64,000 nt of DNA. Source: Paulownia fortunei. Taxonomy: Eukaryota; Streptophyta; Magnoliopsida; Lamiales; Paulowniaceae. Below are positions 33,001 through 45,215 of this stretch, piece after piece. The stretch is from the NCBI GenBank assembly GCA_019321725.1, contig CM033107.1, positions 12,639,445-12,703,444 on the forward strand. Reading direction: 5' to 3'. Every line of letters begins with the position of its first letter. Position 1 is the stretch's first letter. The position numbers and the translations under genes are program-made. The notes below the pieces were generated by a model. The model saw only the letters and a program-made list of their open reading frames with translations, was not told the origin of the DNA and searched no databases.

Positions 33001-34043
33001 TAGTCTAATGGAACCTACTAATTAAGTGATTGAGTCAATTAATTAAATTGAGTTTGAATTAATTGATGGATATCAATTAAATCCAAACCTATGATTAATG
33101 GGCCTATAGGAGAGGCTCAATAAGAGGTCTTGGAAATTAAGTTTAAGATATCTCGTCTTATATGGAAATTAATCATAGACAGAGTCTTAGAAAGAAAGAA
33201 CAAGATAAGGGAAAAATAGATGGAGATAAACAAGGAAAGGGGATCAAACCTAGTAGGACTAGGATTGACAAGCTTGTGTGTAAATACACAAGCATAGAAG
33301 TCAGATATTTCCACTTGCTAGACAAGCCAAAAATCGCCCCCCTAACACAAGCCTTCCCGTGCCCCCCCCCCCCTCTCTCTCTCTCTCTTTTCTCTCTCTT
33401 GTGTTTTTTCATATCAAGAAGATTCCAACCTTTTGATAAATTTGTGTAATTTTTGTATCACCCACTTGATTTAAGAATTACAATTGCACTCTCATATTTT
33501 AGATTAGAATCAAGATTATAAACTTTTAGCAAGGTTTATAAGTTCGTGGTTTGGCCTGTGGTGTGGTAATCTTTAGAGGGGCCACATGTGGAGTCCTTGT
33601 GGATCAATTTTTCTAATGAGGGCCAGACGATTTGAATTGTTCAATACCCTTCAATCAGCTCGCGTGCAATTTAAGGTAAACCACAAAACTTCCATTTAAA
33701 TTTGTTAAGCGAGTAATTCAGATGCAAACTAATTAATCCTATGAAACTACAAGTATTAAGTTATTTATGTATATTTTTAAATTTTAAATTTTCACTGCAC
33801 AATATCCCACAATTTTACGAACCCAACAACTACAACACTGTACTTTGATTCCAAGATTTTACATGTCAGATTCCTAATTTTGTAAATCACTTTATTTTCT
33901 CAATATTTTTAAATATACCAAATATTTATTTGTTCGATTTCAGGTAATAAGATTTTGAACAGGAATGATATCCCCACCCCCCACCCCCCCAAACAAACAG
34001 TGTAAATAATGAAAATAAAGGCTATGTTTGATTAAAGGATATA
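33001..34043. other. No gene recognised; simple repeats and possible LTR remnant
   Basis: This stretch contains a poly-C and (CT)n tract at 33360-33406 and a C-rich run at 33971-33990. The segment 33540-33700 ('GGGGCCACATGTGGAGTCC') looks like a copia LTR U5 but I could not delimit it. No domain is seen in either strand's short ORFs. Confidence 0.4.
33360..33406. repeat. Poly-C plus (CT)n microsatellite
   Basis: About 13 C, then CT repeats grading into TTTTCTCTCTCTTG. It creates artificial ORFs on both strands. Confidence 0.85.
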
Positions 34044-34446
34044 TGTTAGTCTTTAATATAAACATGATTCAATAATCACAATCTAGAATCGGAAGCGTAC
34101 TTGAATCCATGGCAATGAAAGCAATCGGTATGCGTCTTCCACAGTTAAATCAATTTAGAATGCTCAATGAGTCTCTCTCTAAAATGGGAAAGACGAGAAG
34201 AGCAATATTGTATGATATGACTTGGGCACCATAACACATGATGTTCTTTATATACTAGGCAAAAAAAAATCTCATCAATCCTGAATTTGACTAGTATCAG
34301 GTCTCTATACATTACAAAGTCCATACCCTAAATATATTCCTAAAGTCTCATTGGTAGATCATTTATTTGACTCTATCAAATTAGATAACCTATAATATAA
34401 TTATTGTTTAAATATGTAAGTCCATTTCAAGAAATTAATTCCAACA
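34044..34446 (-). repeat. Solo LTR with 5-bp target-site duplication
   Basis: The unit is 403 bp, begins TGTTAG and ends CCAACA, and is flanked on both sides by ATATA (34039-34043 and 34447-34451). On the minus strand it starts TGTTGGAATTAATTTC and has TATATAAAG at 34246-34254, so it is oriented minus. It is the cleanest element boundary in the window. No internal region remains, consistent with LTR-LTR recombination. Confidence 0.8.
34246..34254 (-). promoter_or_regulatory. TATA box of the solo LTR
   Basis: The minus strand reads TATATAAAG, about 195 bp from the LTR start and 200 bp before its end, a normal U3/R position. Confidence 0.6.
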
Positions 34447-34451
34447 ATATA

Positions 34452-36170
34452 AGCTTACAGAAAAAGAGGAAAAAATTAGCAGTTAAAAGCATAGAAAAGT
34501 ATCTTAATGGGAGGGAAAATATAAAGAAGTATGATGTTCTACACTGTACCTGACTGTTCCATTTGATCATTGATTTCATAAGCGGCAAAAAATTTATGTA
34601 ACTGTATCAAGCTTCAACACAATGATCCTACGTTACTTTGTGTAACTCAGCTTCCATAAACGATTGGAACAACTTCCCTGCAAGAAAAATATCTTATGAA
34701 ATGAGAGAGAGATTCAGATATCTTTTTGTCTTTCTTTCATTGTTTAATATTGGGCGTTACGTATTTGAATTGGTCCTTGTCGATTGAAAAAGTCAAAACA
34801 ATACCTATTTTTCTCCAAGATTGGACGTATCAGTGATAACATTATATAATATTGGCCTTACCATGATATTATCAACTGAATTAGAATTTATAGCAAAACT
34901 ACGAGCCTGTTATTATCTAATAAGCAATCACAACATTATGTTTAACTCTGTTAATATTTGAAGTAATAAAAGCTTTAAATATTTACTAATAAGTAGCAAT
35001 TTTGTATTATACATATTTTTTTCTAATCTTGCTGATGTTTTTTTAGTTTTATTCGGCATTATATAATGTACTTGTTTCCTATCGCACAATGATATTTCAA
35101 TATGCTGAGGAACAATACTTACCGATATAGTGAATGATAAGGCGACTTTGAACCATGGTTTCTTCAGCTGTGCTTCACACTGTGCCTTCTCCTAAGCTGA
35201 GTTTTACAGGCCTTGCAAAGTTGTTGAAACATATTTGCTTCAACATACGTGAAGGACACCCACAGAAGAGATCATACAGAAAAAAGAAACAAATAGATGG
35301 ATGAAAGAATGCAGTAACAAATGTGATCTTAATCCTGGAAGCCAATCAGCAATGATTTACACATTCTTAGGACAGAAAGTTCCTATCTTTGGTTGTTGAC
35401 CTTGAATAGCTAATTTTACCATGAAAAGTTCATCAGAAATCACATCTAATATTACCAAAGAGCATTCAATTTTGGTTTATCCAAACCGTTTAAACAAAGG
35501 AATAGAGGCAACATGTTTCATCTATTCCACACAAATATGTATCTAAACTTCCCTGTAGGCTGTCAAAGCTTTAGGCTCGTGACCCAAACTATAAGACAGG
35601 TCTCAAGTTTCAAGGTACTTAATACTTCCAAAAATCACGGGGAAAAAGTGTATTATTTCATTGGGCTTTGTTGTATGTTCTTAAGATAAATTTTCGCTAT
35701 CAGACCTCCAATTCACAAATGCTGACAAAATAATTAGTAGTAAATAATTAAACAATTGTTTTCATCTGAAAAACAGACCAGCTGAGCAGTTTTTTTAAAG
35801 CTCCCACTTATTCCAGCGATTTCTTCCATTCACAGAAACATTTTCACATTACTTTCTGAAGCTGGTCTCCAATTTTCACCTCCCCTAATCTGGATATGAC
35901 AATAATTCCCTGAGATAAACGATAACTGGCTCTCCTTCCTCAAAATTCAACATAAAAATTCTTAATTTTCTGCCATGAAAAAACAACTACAACTAACTAC
36001 TGTCATAAAATTATAAATTCATATGAATATTCGCACATATCACATAATCAATATAAAAAAATATTCACATAATTGAGTTGATCGGGTATATCTATTTATA
36101 GAAACATAATTGATTATGATGAGGTAATAATAACGATTATGATGAAATTATAATTATTTATGATTTATTT
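34452..36170. other. Repeat-poor island; possible remnant of host gene sequence
   Basis: I find no similarity to the retroelements elsewhere in the window. The composition is more mixed. On the minus strand there is a strong donor at 35117-35123 and acceptor at 34678-34690 that join a small ORF (separate entry). No known domain is recognised, so this could be an untranslated exon pair, a gene fragment or chance. Confidence 0.35.
34628..35154 (-). other. Possible two-exon short ORF (27 codons)
   Basis: On the minus strand ATG at 35154 lies in an optimal context (AAACCATGG). It reads 11 codons plus one base to CG|GTAAGT (exon end 35123). An intron of 445 bp ends TTTTTCTTGCAG at 34678, and the joined frame continues 'KLFQSFMEAELHKVT' to TAG near 34630. 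An in-frame TGA precedes the ATG. I do not recognise the peptide; it may be a uORF, the tail of a gene, or chance. Confidence 0.25.
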
Positions 36171-36179
36171 AGTTGGTAT

Positions 36180-36907
36180 TGATTGACAACTTGTTATCTT
36201 GCACAAGATTTAATTGATTTAATTAAGTTACCTTATATGAATCAATTAACTTATTTATCTTGTACAGATTTGATTGGATTGCATTGATGGAAAGACTTGA
36301 AGATTTTTTTACAAGATAAATTGAGATCTTTTACTAATAAGGAAATGATCTTGATATATCTTGTATTATTTATGCAACATATCTGGACAATTTTGAAGAG
36401 GAGATTCAAATTTAATTGATGTTGTATATAAACCTCAAAGCACAAGAAGAAGAACATACCTTTGGAGAGAAGATGCGCACAACTTCAAAATTTGATACTA
36501 ATTGCGTTTTTATTTACTCTTCGGGAGAAGAAGGTGGGTTTTTCAGGAGATAGGCGTAATTCTTTGGAAGAAAAATTTTAAAATCTTCGGGAGAAGGTCG
36601 GTCTGCCATCTGAAAGGAATTTCAGTGTTGAAAAAAGTTTAACAGTACAGACTTAAAAGTCGAGGGGATCTCGCTGAAACTTCACTAATTGAGTTATTCA
36701 AGAACGGCGTCGTTAATAAAGAGGGGATCTTTACATTTTGAATAAGTCTCATTAATGTAATTGTAATTTGAATTAATGAAATATTCATTGCAAGTGGTGG
36801 CCTCGTGCATATAGAGTATATTGTATTTAAAGCACGAAAAAATATTGTGTATTGTTTACTTTACTGTCTTTTACTTATTGTAACAAACTGTCCAGTTGTT
36901 ACAACAA
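36180..36907 (+). repeat. Copia-type LTR (boundaries approximate)
   Basis: The TATA box TATATAAAC is at about 36425. Downstream GTGGCCTCGTGCATATAGAG and AAAGCACG match the U5 of the copia F LTR on the opposite strand. The likely end is GTTACAACA at 36907. I see no adjacent pol, so it is probably a solo or orphan LTR. No target-site duplication could be fixed. Confidence 0.55.
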
Positions 36908-37280
36908 TTGAATTTGATTAATAAGTAAAGTTGGTATTAGCATTAAAATAGATTTAACATCTATATACAACAAAATTATCACATCCCAAACTATCTCGTT
37001 TATAAGCCTCATTTTGATCGAATCACGAATATGTCAAGGTCTATTCTCATGAATCAACCACGAGCATGTTTTATCTCGTGGTGGTAGGTAGCTACTAGAG
37101 CTACCCACTCAATTACCTCAAATGCTTATAATTCTATTGAGAGTCCATTCTTACTTTCCATTAGGGTAGGGATTTGATACATATTATAATATATACTCTT
37201 CTAATACAAAGAAAAATCTCAATTCAATTAGAAAATTATATTCCATTTGCAGAATTAAAGTTAATATAAATATGGATGCC
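36908..37280. other. Unassigned
   Basis: No gene is seen. It contains an imperfect inverted repeat around CACGAGCATG...ATCTCGTGG (37060-37085). Confidence 0.4.
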
Positions 37281-38856
37281 AATTGGATCAAGTTCCTTAT
37301 ATGCATGATTGACACTTGGAACATTGGCATGTTTTTGTAATTATGTCAGAGTTATAATTTTTGACATTGTTTGAGGAATTTTGATGGTTCAGTGCTGGTT
37401 GTATACTCGAGTTTGCTGTGATGGTTTTTGTTTTTGCTTAGAGTCATTTTTGTTGTTTTGCTTTAGGACAAACAAATTTCAATGTTTGGGGGTATTTGTT
37501 GAGTTTTTTATATACCAACGATTTGAGTACCTCTGACTTAGTTGTTTGACTGATTTCAAGTGAATTGTAACTAGTTTGATTCACATGTGTGTTTTATAGG
37601 AAATCCTACACATTAGACCATTTTAGACGAGCTAGAGAAGGGAAGAGGACAAAACGAACAAGTTGCTATAAAATGTACCTAGGCACCACAGTGCCTAAAT
37701 CGTAAAGTCACGGCATAAGTCATGAAAATTAGCCGAAAGCTCCATTCTTTCAAGTGCCATGGTGCCTGACTTAGGGACCACAGTGCCTGAGCTAGATGAA
37801 ACTAGGCTCCGTGGGGCAATGAAGAAAATTATCTAGAATAAAAATCTCTTTTGGTGCCTCAGCGCCCAAATGTTGAGTCGCAATGCCGCTGTGCCACCTA
37901 TCATCTTTTGTGTGGAATGAGTTATAAAATAGGAATTCTTGGCACATGGTATAAATAGAAAACTTGGGACTCATTCTTGAGACTTTTGCATCTTGGTGAA
38001 CACAAGAAGACTACTGGAATAAAGCAAGGGACTCAAGATTGCAATTGAAGGCATCTCTTATGTGGATACAACGATTATTTCCATCTCTTGTTTAATAAAT
38101 TGTTTACTTTATTTCTGGCCTATTTCATACCATGTGCTAAAACTTGTCTAGGAGGTTTTCTACATTAATTATTAACTTAATTTTAGTTTCTAGGGATTGA
38201 TGTAGCAGATGTTGGATCCTATGTGTTGAAATTCCAATTTATCATATCTTAAGTTCTTCTACTCATTTGTGTTACTGTGATCTAAGTGCATTTTGATTAC
38301 TTGATCATTAATCTTGATTATTTAGCGCATAGATTTTGATACTCAAGAGAGAGAATTTTATGCATGACCATAGGATAACATAACCTAGGAATTCAAAGAG
38401 TCAAGAGGCTTATGAATACTTTGAAGTTTTCTGAAAGAATATATTAGACTTGAATAGAATTTTACTTTGGGATTTTATAGAGATATTAAGATCCGAATTA
38501 TAATTCATGATCACTCGATTAATTTAGTGGTTTTGAACTTATAAATTATTAGCTTGAAATTGATGAATTGAATTAGCGAACATAGGTGAAAACTAGGTGA
38601 ATCATGTCTCTAGAATTGTTTGCTTCGTAAGTGTTCATTAAATTGCATAAGTGACCTCGTTAGTTTAATTTTAGAATTACTAGTTTAATCAATTACAACT
38701 TTTATTTGAACCTTCCAGATAAACTCAAGACTATTAAAATTATAATACTTTGTGCATATTTGACATCAATCCCTGTGGAGATGATACTCTATTCACCATT
38801 TTACTCAAAATTTGGCAGCATACGCTTGTGGTTAGGATTTTATCAAATAATAGACA
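37281..38856 (+). mobile_element. 3' end of an Athila-type element (3' UTR, PPT, 3' LTR)
   Basis: 37281-37480 ends with 'TTTGCTTTAGGACAAACAAA', the Athila/Tat pre-PPT block. The polypurine tract is TGTTTGGGGGTATT (37483-37496). The LTR 37497-38856 starts TGTTGAGTTTTTTATATACC, aligning with the start of LTR A, and ends AATAGACA after a GCTTGTGGTTAGGAT block seen in all these LTRs. TATAAATA is at 37950-37957. The rest of the element is absent upstream. Confidence 0.75.
37660..37890 (+). repeat. Cluster of GGCACCACAGTGCC-like short palindromes in LTR
   Basis: Near-palindromic units recur: CCTAGGCACCACAGTGCC, AGTGCCATGGTGCC, GACCACAGTGCCTGAG, GGTGCCTCAGCGCC. They lie upstream of the TATA box at 37950. 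Related GCGCC/CCTAGG motifs occur in LTRs A and A'. Confidence 0.55.
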
Positions 38857-40979
38857 AATCTACTCAGTCAACCAATATCTTATAAGTGCATCAGTTCAAA
38901 TTAGACTACATTGAATTTAGTATCTTTTATAGATCTCTAAGGAGTAGCTCAGACTAATTGTTGAGCTTGAGGTGACACTTCTCAACTTGTAATGCTTCTT
39001 CTTGTACATCATTTTAATAAATATGGTTGCACAATATTCGATCATAGTCTATATATTTCCTCAATCTCCAATCTCATGCTATGTTTCTCCAATATCTACT
39101 GTCCATCTATGGAAAGATTTGGGAACATTAGCAAAAGTATGAGAGAGTTTTTAAATAGTCAAACTTCATCTCAATACAATTAAGAGCAAAAAGTGACTAA
39201 TCTCATACATTGCACTTGACATCTGTTGACGCTTAGTTACCTCTATTATTAAAGTGACACATGTTGTCACTTTGTTCGATCAATTTTCTCTTGTCAAGCT
39301 ATGTTCCAATATTCACCCTAATTGGTTTAGGTTGGTCAGAATGAGCGACAACTGCACCTACTTGTGTATTTTCAGATTTCTACAATCAGCCTCAAGTTAA
39401 ACAATATTCTTCAATAATAACACAAGTTTATAAATATTCATAAGTCAGCTCAAACAACGACTTTAGGATAACTAAAACATTCATTCGTGAGTAAGCTCTT
39501 AATCCAAAATAGAGCTTAAACTCATTGTCTAAATTGTGTGTTTGCAAATTAAACAAATTAAAGCGCAAACCTTATTCTTAATCCACTTGTATATTGCCAG
39601 TGTCTGAGCCGCAACAATATTGAGCAACTTAAATTCTTCTGTTTGTGGCTTAAACAAATTAAAGCACAACTTTATTCATGCTCAATTGGCTTAAAATAAA
39701 AGATTGGTGAGTAGCCCTAAGATCTTTGTATTAATTGTGCAAAACTTATATACTAGTCCAATATTTTATTCTAGATCCAAGTAAATTTTTTATTATTCCT
39801 TTATACTTAGTGAAATAAAAAAAATCACAACTGAGGCTAGTAATCATCTCCCATTAAGTTAAAAATTTAATAATCATGAATAAAATATTAATTTATCGAC
39901 ATGAATAAGTTATGCATGCAACATGTAATATGAATAAAAATAATTAAGCCCTATATGGCCATATTGACATTTGGTGCATTATGCTGAGATAATTTAACCT
40001 ATTGTGGTAAATAAAAAAATATCACTATAAAATTGATGATACATGGCATCCCAAAAATGGCCAAAGACATGCATGTCTTAAAAGTAACATAAATTAAAAG
40101 TACATTGCTTTAAGCCCTACTACATCACTACATAACATGAGGATATCTTATTCCAACCATTGCCACAAATTATCTCTCACAAAAATAATTAATAATAAAT
40201 AATGAACACTCAATCTACATGAGCATTCAAATGTCAATGTCCATGCATTCACACCATATATATAATCCATATTGATTAAACTTAATTTAAATTGCATTAG
40301 AAAATAATTACCTAAAAAAATGCAATCAATAAAACTTGCAACTCACGTAGAGCATATTAATCACATAACCAATCACATAGGAAGGTAAAGCATATTTTTC
40401 TATATGCAAAAAAGATTTTAACCACAAAAATAAATTTACAAGCATCCTAATGTGTAAAAAATATTTTTGCATGAACTCTAATGTACAAAAATATTTTTGT
40501 TTGCACTTTAATACACAAAAAAAATTAAAAAGAAAAAGAATTAAAAAGTCACTTATTAAAAAATATCCAAGAATAAATAAAGGAATTATTCTGCCCACTT
40601 GCCATTTTATTTTCATGAATTTTTGAAATTTTGAGAAAAATTCCTTACCAAATGCAGCCTTATTTGCCCTTCAGGCTCCTCTAAGCCCACAGCTCACTCG
40701 AGCCAAGCAACTAGTTGGGCCTAGCTGCTAGTTGCCTTTATTTTTTAAATAATTTTAAGAATTTCCCAGAAATTGCCGCCAAATTCAGCCTTAGCTACGT
40801 GGTAGCCAAGTGTGCCCCAGATGGCGCCCATGTGGAGCCAGCTTGGCTGGGTCAACACATCATCAGATTCCAGCGACTGGTACATAAATTGTTAGCTCAC
40901 ACCCAGTATTAAGCTTACATTCAACATAAATTGTAAACTTTATGCCAAGAAAATGTAACTCCAACTAACTAGTACTATA
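38857..40979. other. No gene recognised
   Basis: AT-rich sequence without clear coding potential. Small features: GTGACACATGTTGTCAC (about 39254-39270), a short inverted repeat, and duplicated 'TTAAACAAATTAAAGC' (39549 and 39651). A slightly GC-richer stretch is at 40660-40880. No retroelement domain is visible. Confidence 0.5.
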
Positions 40980-41400
40980 CACTACATAAAAAAATGATGT
41001 TAGAGGCAAAAACTAAAGTTACAATATCAAAGTTATCACATATTTTATGAGTGACAAAATTTTTATCTTATCACAAAAATAATTTTGATAATTTTAATAG
41101 TGACAGAATTGTGTAAATATTATCACTATTGACAATTAGTGATAAAAAATTATGTATAAAATTGTCATTACAAATAATTAGTGACGGATGTATAGTAACA
41201 TCTCAATCCTAACAAATATAATAGTCACTATATTTGGGTTGTAATTAAGTTGTCAAGTGACAACCTAGATCACTAACTATTAAGGTTATTGAAAATCATA
41301 CAGTTTTAAATAAAAACTATCACTTAATGCATATATTTAGCAAACATTTTGACATTGTCACCATATATTTTGTCACTGATATTATTTTTTTATTGGAGTT
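40980..41400. mobile_element. Miniature CACTA-like DNA transposon
   Basis: The left end is CACTACATAAAAAAATGATG. The right end, reversed, reads AACTCCAATAAAAAAATAAT, an imperfect terminal inverted repeat. Subterminal GTGAC/GTCAC units are repeated many times (for example 41040, 41099, 41138, 41181). About 420 bp with no transposase ORF, so non-autonomous. The flanks 'TATA' on both sides could be part of a target-site duplication, but CACTA elements usually make 3 bp, so this is unresolved. Confidence 0.6.
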
Positions 41401-42657
41401 TATATTTGCACATCATTTGATGTGGATTGGAGGATTTGAGAGTTAATAGAATTTTAATTTCATAATAATAAAATACTTTGCACTTATTTTGAAAACATCC
41501 AATTATATGAATTTCAAATCATTTACCAATAATTTAAGTTATTTTTTTAATTATTATGATGAATTTGAAATCCACTCATTATTAAAGTCATTTGAAATCT
41601 ATCTCTCAAATGTTTCCATCAAATCTAACTCCTTCAATCCAAAAGCAAATTAGATAATACACTTTCAGCATCGAGCAAAATCAAGAGTGTGATTTTGAAT
41701 TACAACATTATTGAGTTCATCAAATCCAACACATAGCTAATGCTAATCTTTTAGAACTGAGGCTACATGTTGTTGCCATCACTACATCCCTCTACTAGAA
41801 GTATCAAAGGTCACTATGTGGCTTAAAATGATGTTGCATTCTTTTATAATCTGATGTTCATACACAAATGCAACACCTTCATGGGATGCATGTCAAACTT
41901 TTGGAAAAGTACTTGGTGTAATTTATAATGGTTGAGATATTAGCAAAGTAATGCAACAGTTGGAATTTTAGGCCGAGACAAGAGTTGACCTCATTATCTT
42001 TAAGACAAAATTGTTCGGTGTTGGTGCTAATGAAAACATAGTAATCAACTCTCAAGATACAATGACCACCCTTGAGATAGTAGCACTATTTAAAATCTCA
42101 AGCTCAATGAATTAAATCAATATTTAGAACACTTGATGGTTAAAAGAGAAGGGTAGGGATAAGCATGAATTAAATTTGGAACTTGAGGGGGGCTATTTAT
42201 AATTGTCAAAAAATTATGGCATACATACACAACTGTTGGAAATATTGTAATGATTGGATAGACACGTCTATATACTTGGCACTAAATGGACAAACAACGT
42301 CTGTCTAGTACTAACTGGACAGACACATTTGTCATTTTTGCTTAGTCAGTAGTTGATTGAATAGTGTGTCCTTTTGCTTAGTCAGGAGTGTAAGTTGGAT
42401 CTTTTCGTATAGCAAGCAGGTGCTTGATGAGCTGCCACTTAACTCCACATATCATTTTTTGAGTAATTTCATTTGTCACATCTAGTTGGAAGAAAATAAA
42501 TTAAAAAATTTACAAAATCTTAATTTATTTTGTAAAAAAGATATATATAGTGTTTGGATCAATGCAATCGAGATCCAAGCCAAGCCCAAGCCCATGCTGG
42601 CCTAGGTCAGGCAACACGTTCACACTTGTGGGCTTTAGTTTGAATCTACAAGGGCAT
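41401..42657. other. No gene recognised; small inverted-repeat segment
   Basis: 41420-41640 begins GGATTGGAGGATTTGAGAG and ends with a partly complementary CTCTCAAATG...CTTCAATCC, possibly a second miniature element. 42240-42410 has repeated GGACAGACAC-type motifs. No coding domain is visible. Confidence 0.4.
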
Positions 42658-43747
42658 TGTTCGTGAAAATTATGCAAACTACAAGTACACGATGTCAAGT
42701 ATTAATACAACGATGAGTTGAGTATCGTATCCACAAGGATTGTAATAAAAAATTGCATTAAGTACCATAGTTCAAATAGCCCTAATTTTATCTAGAAAAT
42801 CAAGTGATGATTGGTAAACAAAGTAAACTAAGATAAAAATGCAAAGACAAGAATTGAGTTTTTAAAAGCAATTCAACAAACACCTTATGGGCAAGTAATT
42901 CTAGAGGAATGACTCACCTAATTATCACCTAACAACACATGTAATTTAAGAATTCCTAAGCTCATCAATTCCCTCTCTCGAGTGTCAAATTGACTATGAG
43001 TTCTAACATGAATTTTAATATCTCTATAAAAACTCAAGAATAAAACTCTACAAAAGTTCAATGAATTCTTCTTCAAAACTTCAAAGGTTTTATAAGCTTC
43101 TCAACTCTATGATTCCTAGGTTATATTACCCTTATGATCATGTATAATCTTCCCTCTCTCGAGTATCGAATCTCATACATCAACAATCTCAATTAATGGA
43201 CAAATAATCAAGATGCAATACTAAACAAGATAACACAAACAAGATGAATAACTTGAACTAATATTAATTGGAATTCAAAACATAGGATCAGATAAGGTTA
43301 CATAATCCTCTACAAAGAAAAGTTTAATTCATAATTGATGAATACAACTTCAAAAAATACATAAGAAAGAACATGAAAATTGTTCACCAATTTGTGAAGT
43401 GGAAGAAAGGGTTGAAGCTCTCCTTATCTCCAAGAATGGTTTGTCTCTAAGAATGGCCTTCTTCTCTCCAAGTCTCCTTGTTTCTTGGCTTCTCCTCAGT
43501 CTTCTCCTCACAAAAACTAATTTGGAAGCTCTTGGAATCTCTCAAAATAGATGGGAAATGCCCTAAAGAGGAAAAAATGCCCATTTTGACCTTACTTGTC
43601 CGCCCGACAGCGCCTATTTTGTCCAAAATAGTGTATGCATATTTGTTGTCCAAAATTAGTTTCTACAGTACTTATAGCCTCTTTCAACTAATTTTTCACC
43701 ACTTTCTAGGCCAAACTGGGTTTTGGTGTCTTCATATAAATGTTAGG
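42658..43747 (-). repeat. Left (3') LTR fragment of A'
   Basis: It starts TGTTCGTGAAAATTATGC like LTR A (4391) and stays aligned with it up to about 43740 (cf. 5525), where it is cut. Confidence 0.8.
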
Positions 43748-43776
43748 CTTGCATAGTAAATGGCCCTAAATTTTTT

Positions 43777-44660
43777 TTATTTTCTTTGTCTTAACACTGC
43801 TCCAACCGTATAATCACTAGCATCACACATAAGTTCAAATGGTTGTGTCCAATCCGGTACCACCATAATAGGAGCTGAAATAAGAGCCTTCTTGATGTGA
43901 TTAAATGCCTGTGAGTAATCATCATTAAAATCAAATGACTTATCTTTTTCCCAAAGGTTGCACAAAGGTTTTACAATTTTTGAAAAATCTTTAATGAATC
44001 TTCTATAAAACCCAGCATGTCTCAAAAAACTATGAATAACTTTTACATTGATTCGAGGTGGAAGTTTTTCAATAGCAATAATTTTTGCTCGGTCTACCTC
44101 AAGTCTTTTGGAGGACACTTGATGACCTAAAATAATAATTTCTTTTACCATAAAATGGCATATTTCCCAATTTAAATCAAGGTTAGTCTCCTCGCATCTC
44201 TGCAAAATAAGAGAAAGATTATGTAGACATAAATCAAATGAGGAGCCAAATACTGAAAAATCATCCATAAAAATTTCCATTATGTTCTCCACCATATCAT
44301 GAAAAACTGCCATCATGCATCTTTGAAATGCGGCTGGGGCATTACATAATCTAAATGGCATTTTTCGAAAAGCAAAAGTACCATAAAGGCATGTGAATGT
44401 TATTTTCTCTTAGTCTTCGGGTGATATGACAATTTGATTATATCCCGAATAACCATCAAGAAAATAATAGTATTAATACCCTGCAAGTTGGTCTAACATT
44501 TGATCAATACTACTTGAACTGGACTCACCCAAGAACTATCAGAAACTACATAAATAATTTCAGCATTCAACCATTTCAAAACTTCATTTCTTACAACCTC
44601 TTTCATTGCAGGATTTAATCTATGTTAATGTTCGATAGATGGTTTGTAAGATTCTTCCAT
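43777..44660 (-). pseudogene. A' reverse transcriptase
   Basis: Most of the domain is in one open frame of 194 codons (43777-44361): 'MPFRLCNAPAAFQRCMMAVF', the catalytic block 'IMEIFMDDFSVFG' with both aspartates, 'LDLNWEICHFMVKEIIILGH', 'HSFLRHAGFYRRFIKDFSK', and the start of RNase H 'PFELMCDASDYTVGAVL'. The upstream finger and palm blocks (44400-44660) are broken; about 220 bp containing the 'VPKKGG...CIDYRKL' segment is deleted near 44510. This is the best-preserved RT core in the window, but it is incomplete. Confidence 0.85.
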
Positions 44661-45215
44661 TAAGATTTTATGCATGACAATTGAAGGACTAATACCTTTT
44701 AAGTAAGAAATTGACCAACCAATAGAAAATTTATGCTCTCTTAAATACGAAGCAATTTCTCAACCTCTAAAGGAGATAAGTATGCAGAAATAATTATTGG
44801 ATACGTACTGTTAGCACCTCGAAATTCATACCACAAATGCTCAAAAAGTGCTTTCAAATCTGGTGATATTATTTCTTCCTTGATTGTGGTATCTCCTATT
44901 ACTTTCTTATATTTATCCTTTTTCAACTACACCTCTCCTGATTCAAGAAAGAGCAAGTAATGCATTAAATCATCATTGTCAATATCATGGTCATTACCTT
45001 GTAATATGGAATGAACAATGCATCGCTCCAAAGGTTCAATAGGAATTTGTTTGAGAAAATGATCATGCAAGCAAGTTTCTATCATTTCAATCTTATTACA
45101 AGTGTATGGTTCCTCTTGAAACTTCAATGCACGATAAATGTTAAACATCACTTCATCCTTATTAACTCTTAAAGTTAATTCACCACATTGCACATCAAAC
45201 AAAGCACGTCCCATA
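44661..45215 (-). pseudogene. A' linker between protease and RT
   Basis: Two adjacent open stretches (44741-44926 and 44927-45214) encode a protease-RT linker, with 'GRALFDVQCGELTLRVN' continuing the protease fold and then acidic sequence. 'ISPDLKALFEHLWYEFRG' followed by 'YPIIISAYLSPLEVEKLL' is a characteristic Athila block just before RT ('LPxHLKYAFLGExxTxPVIIS'). Confidence 0.75.

Noticed and set aside
33162..33449. Overlapping ORFs on both strands around the poly-C/(CT)n tract
   Set aside because: Low-complexity translation (Pro/Leu/Ser and Arg/Glu/Gly runs) with no domain; produced by the microsatellite.
40326..40616. 96-codon hydrophobic minus-strand ORF
   Set aside because: Phe/Leu-rich translation of poly-A/T sequence with internal repeats; no start context or neighbours supporting it.
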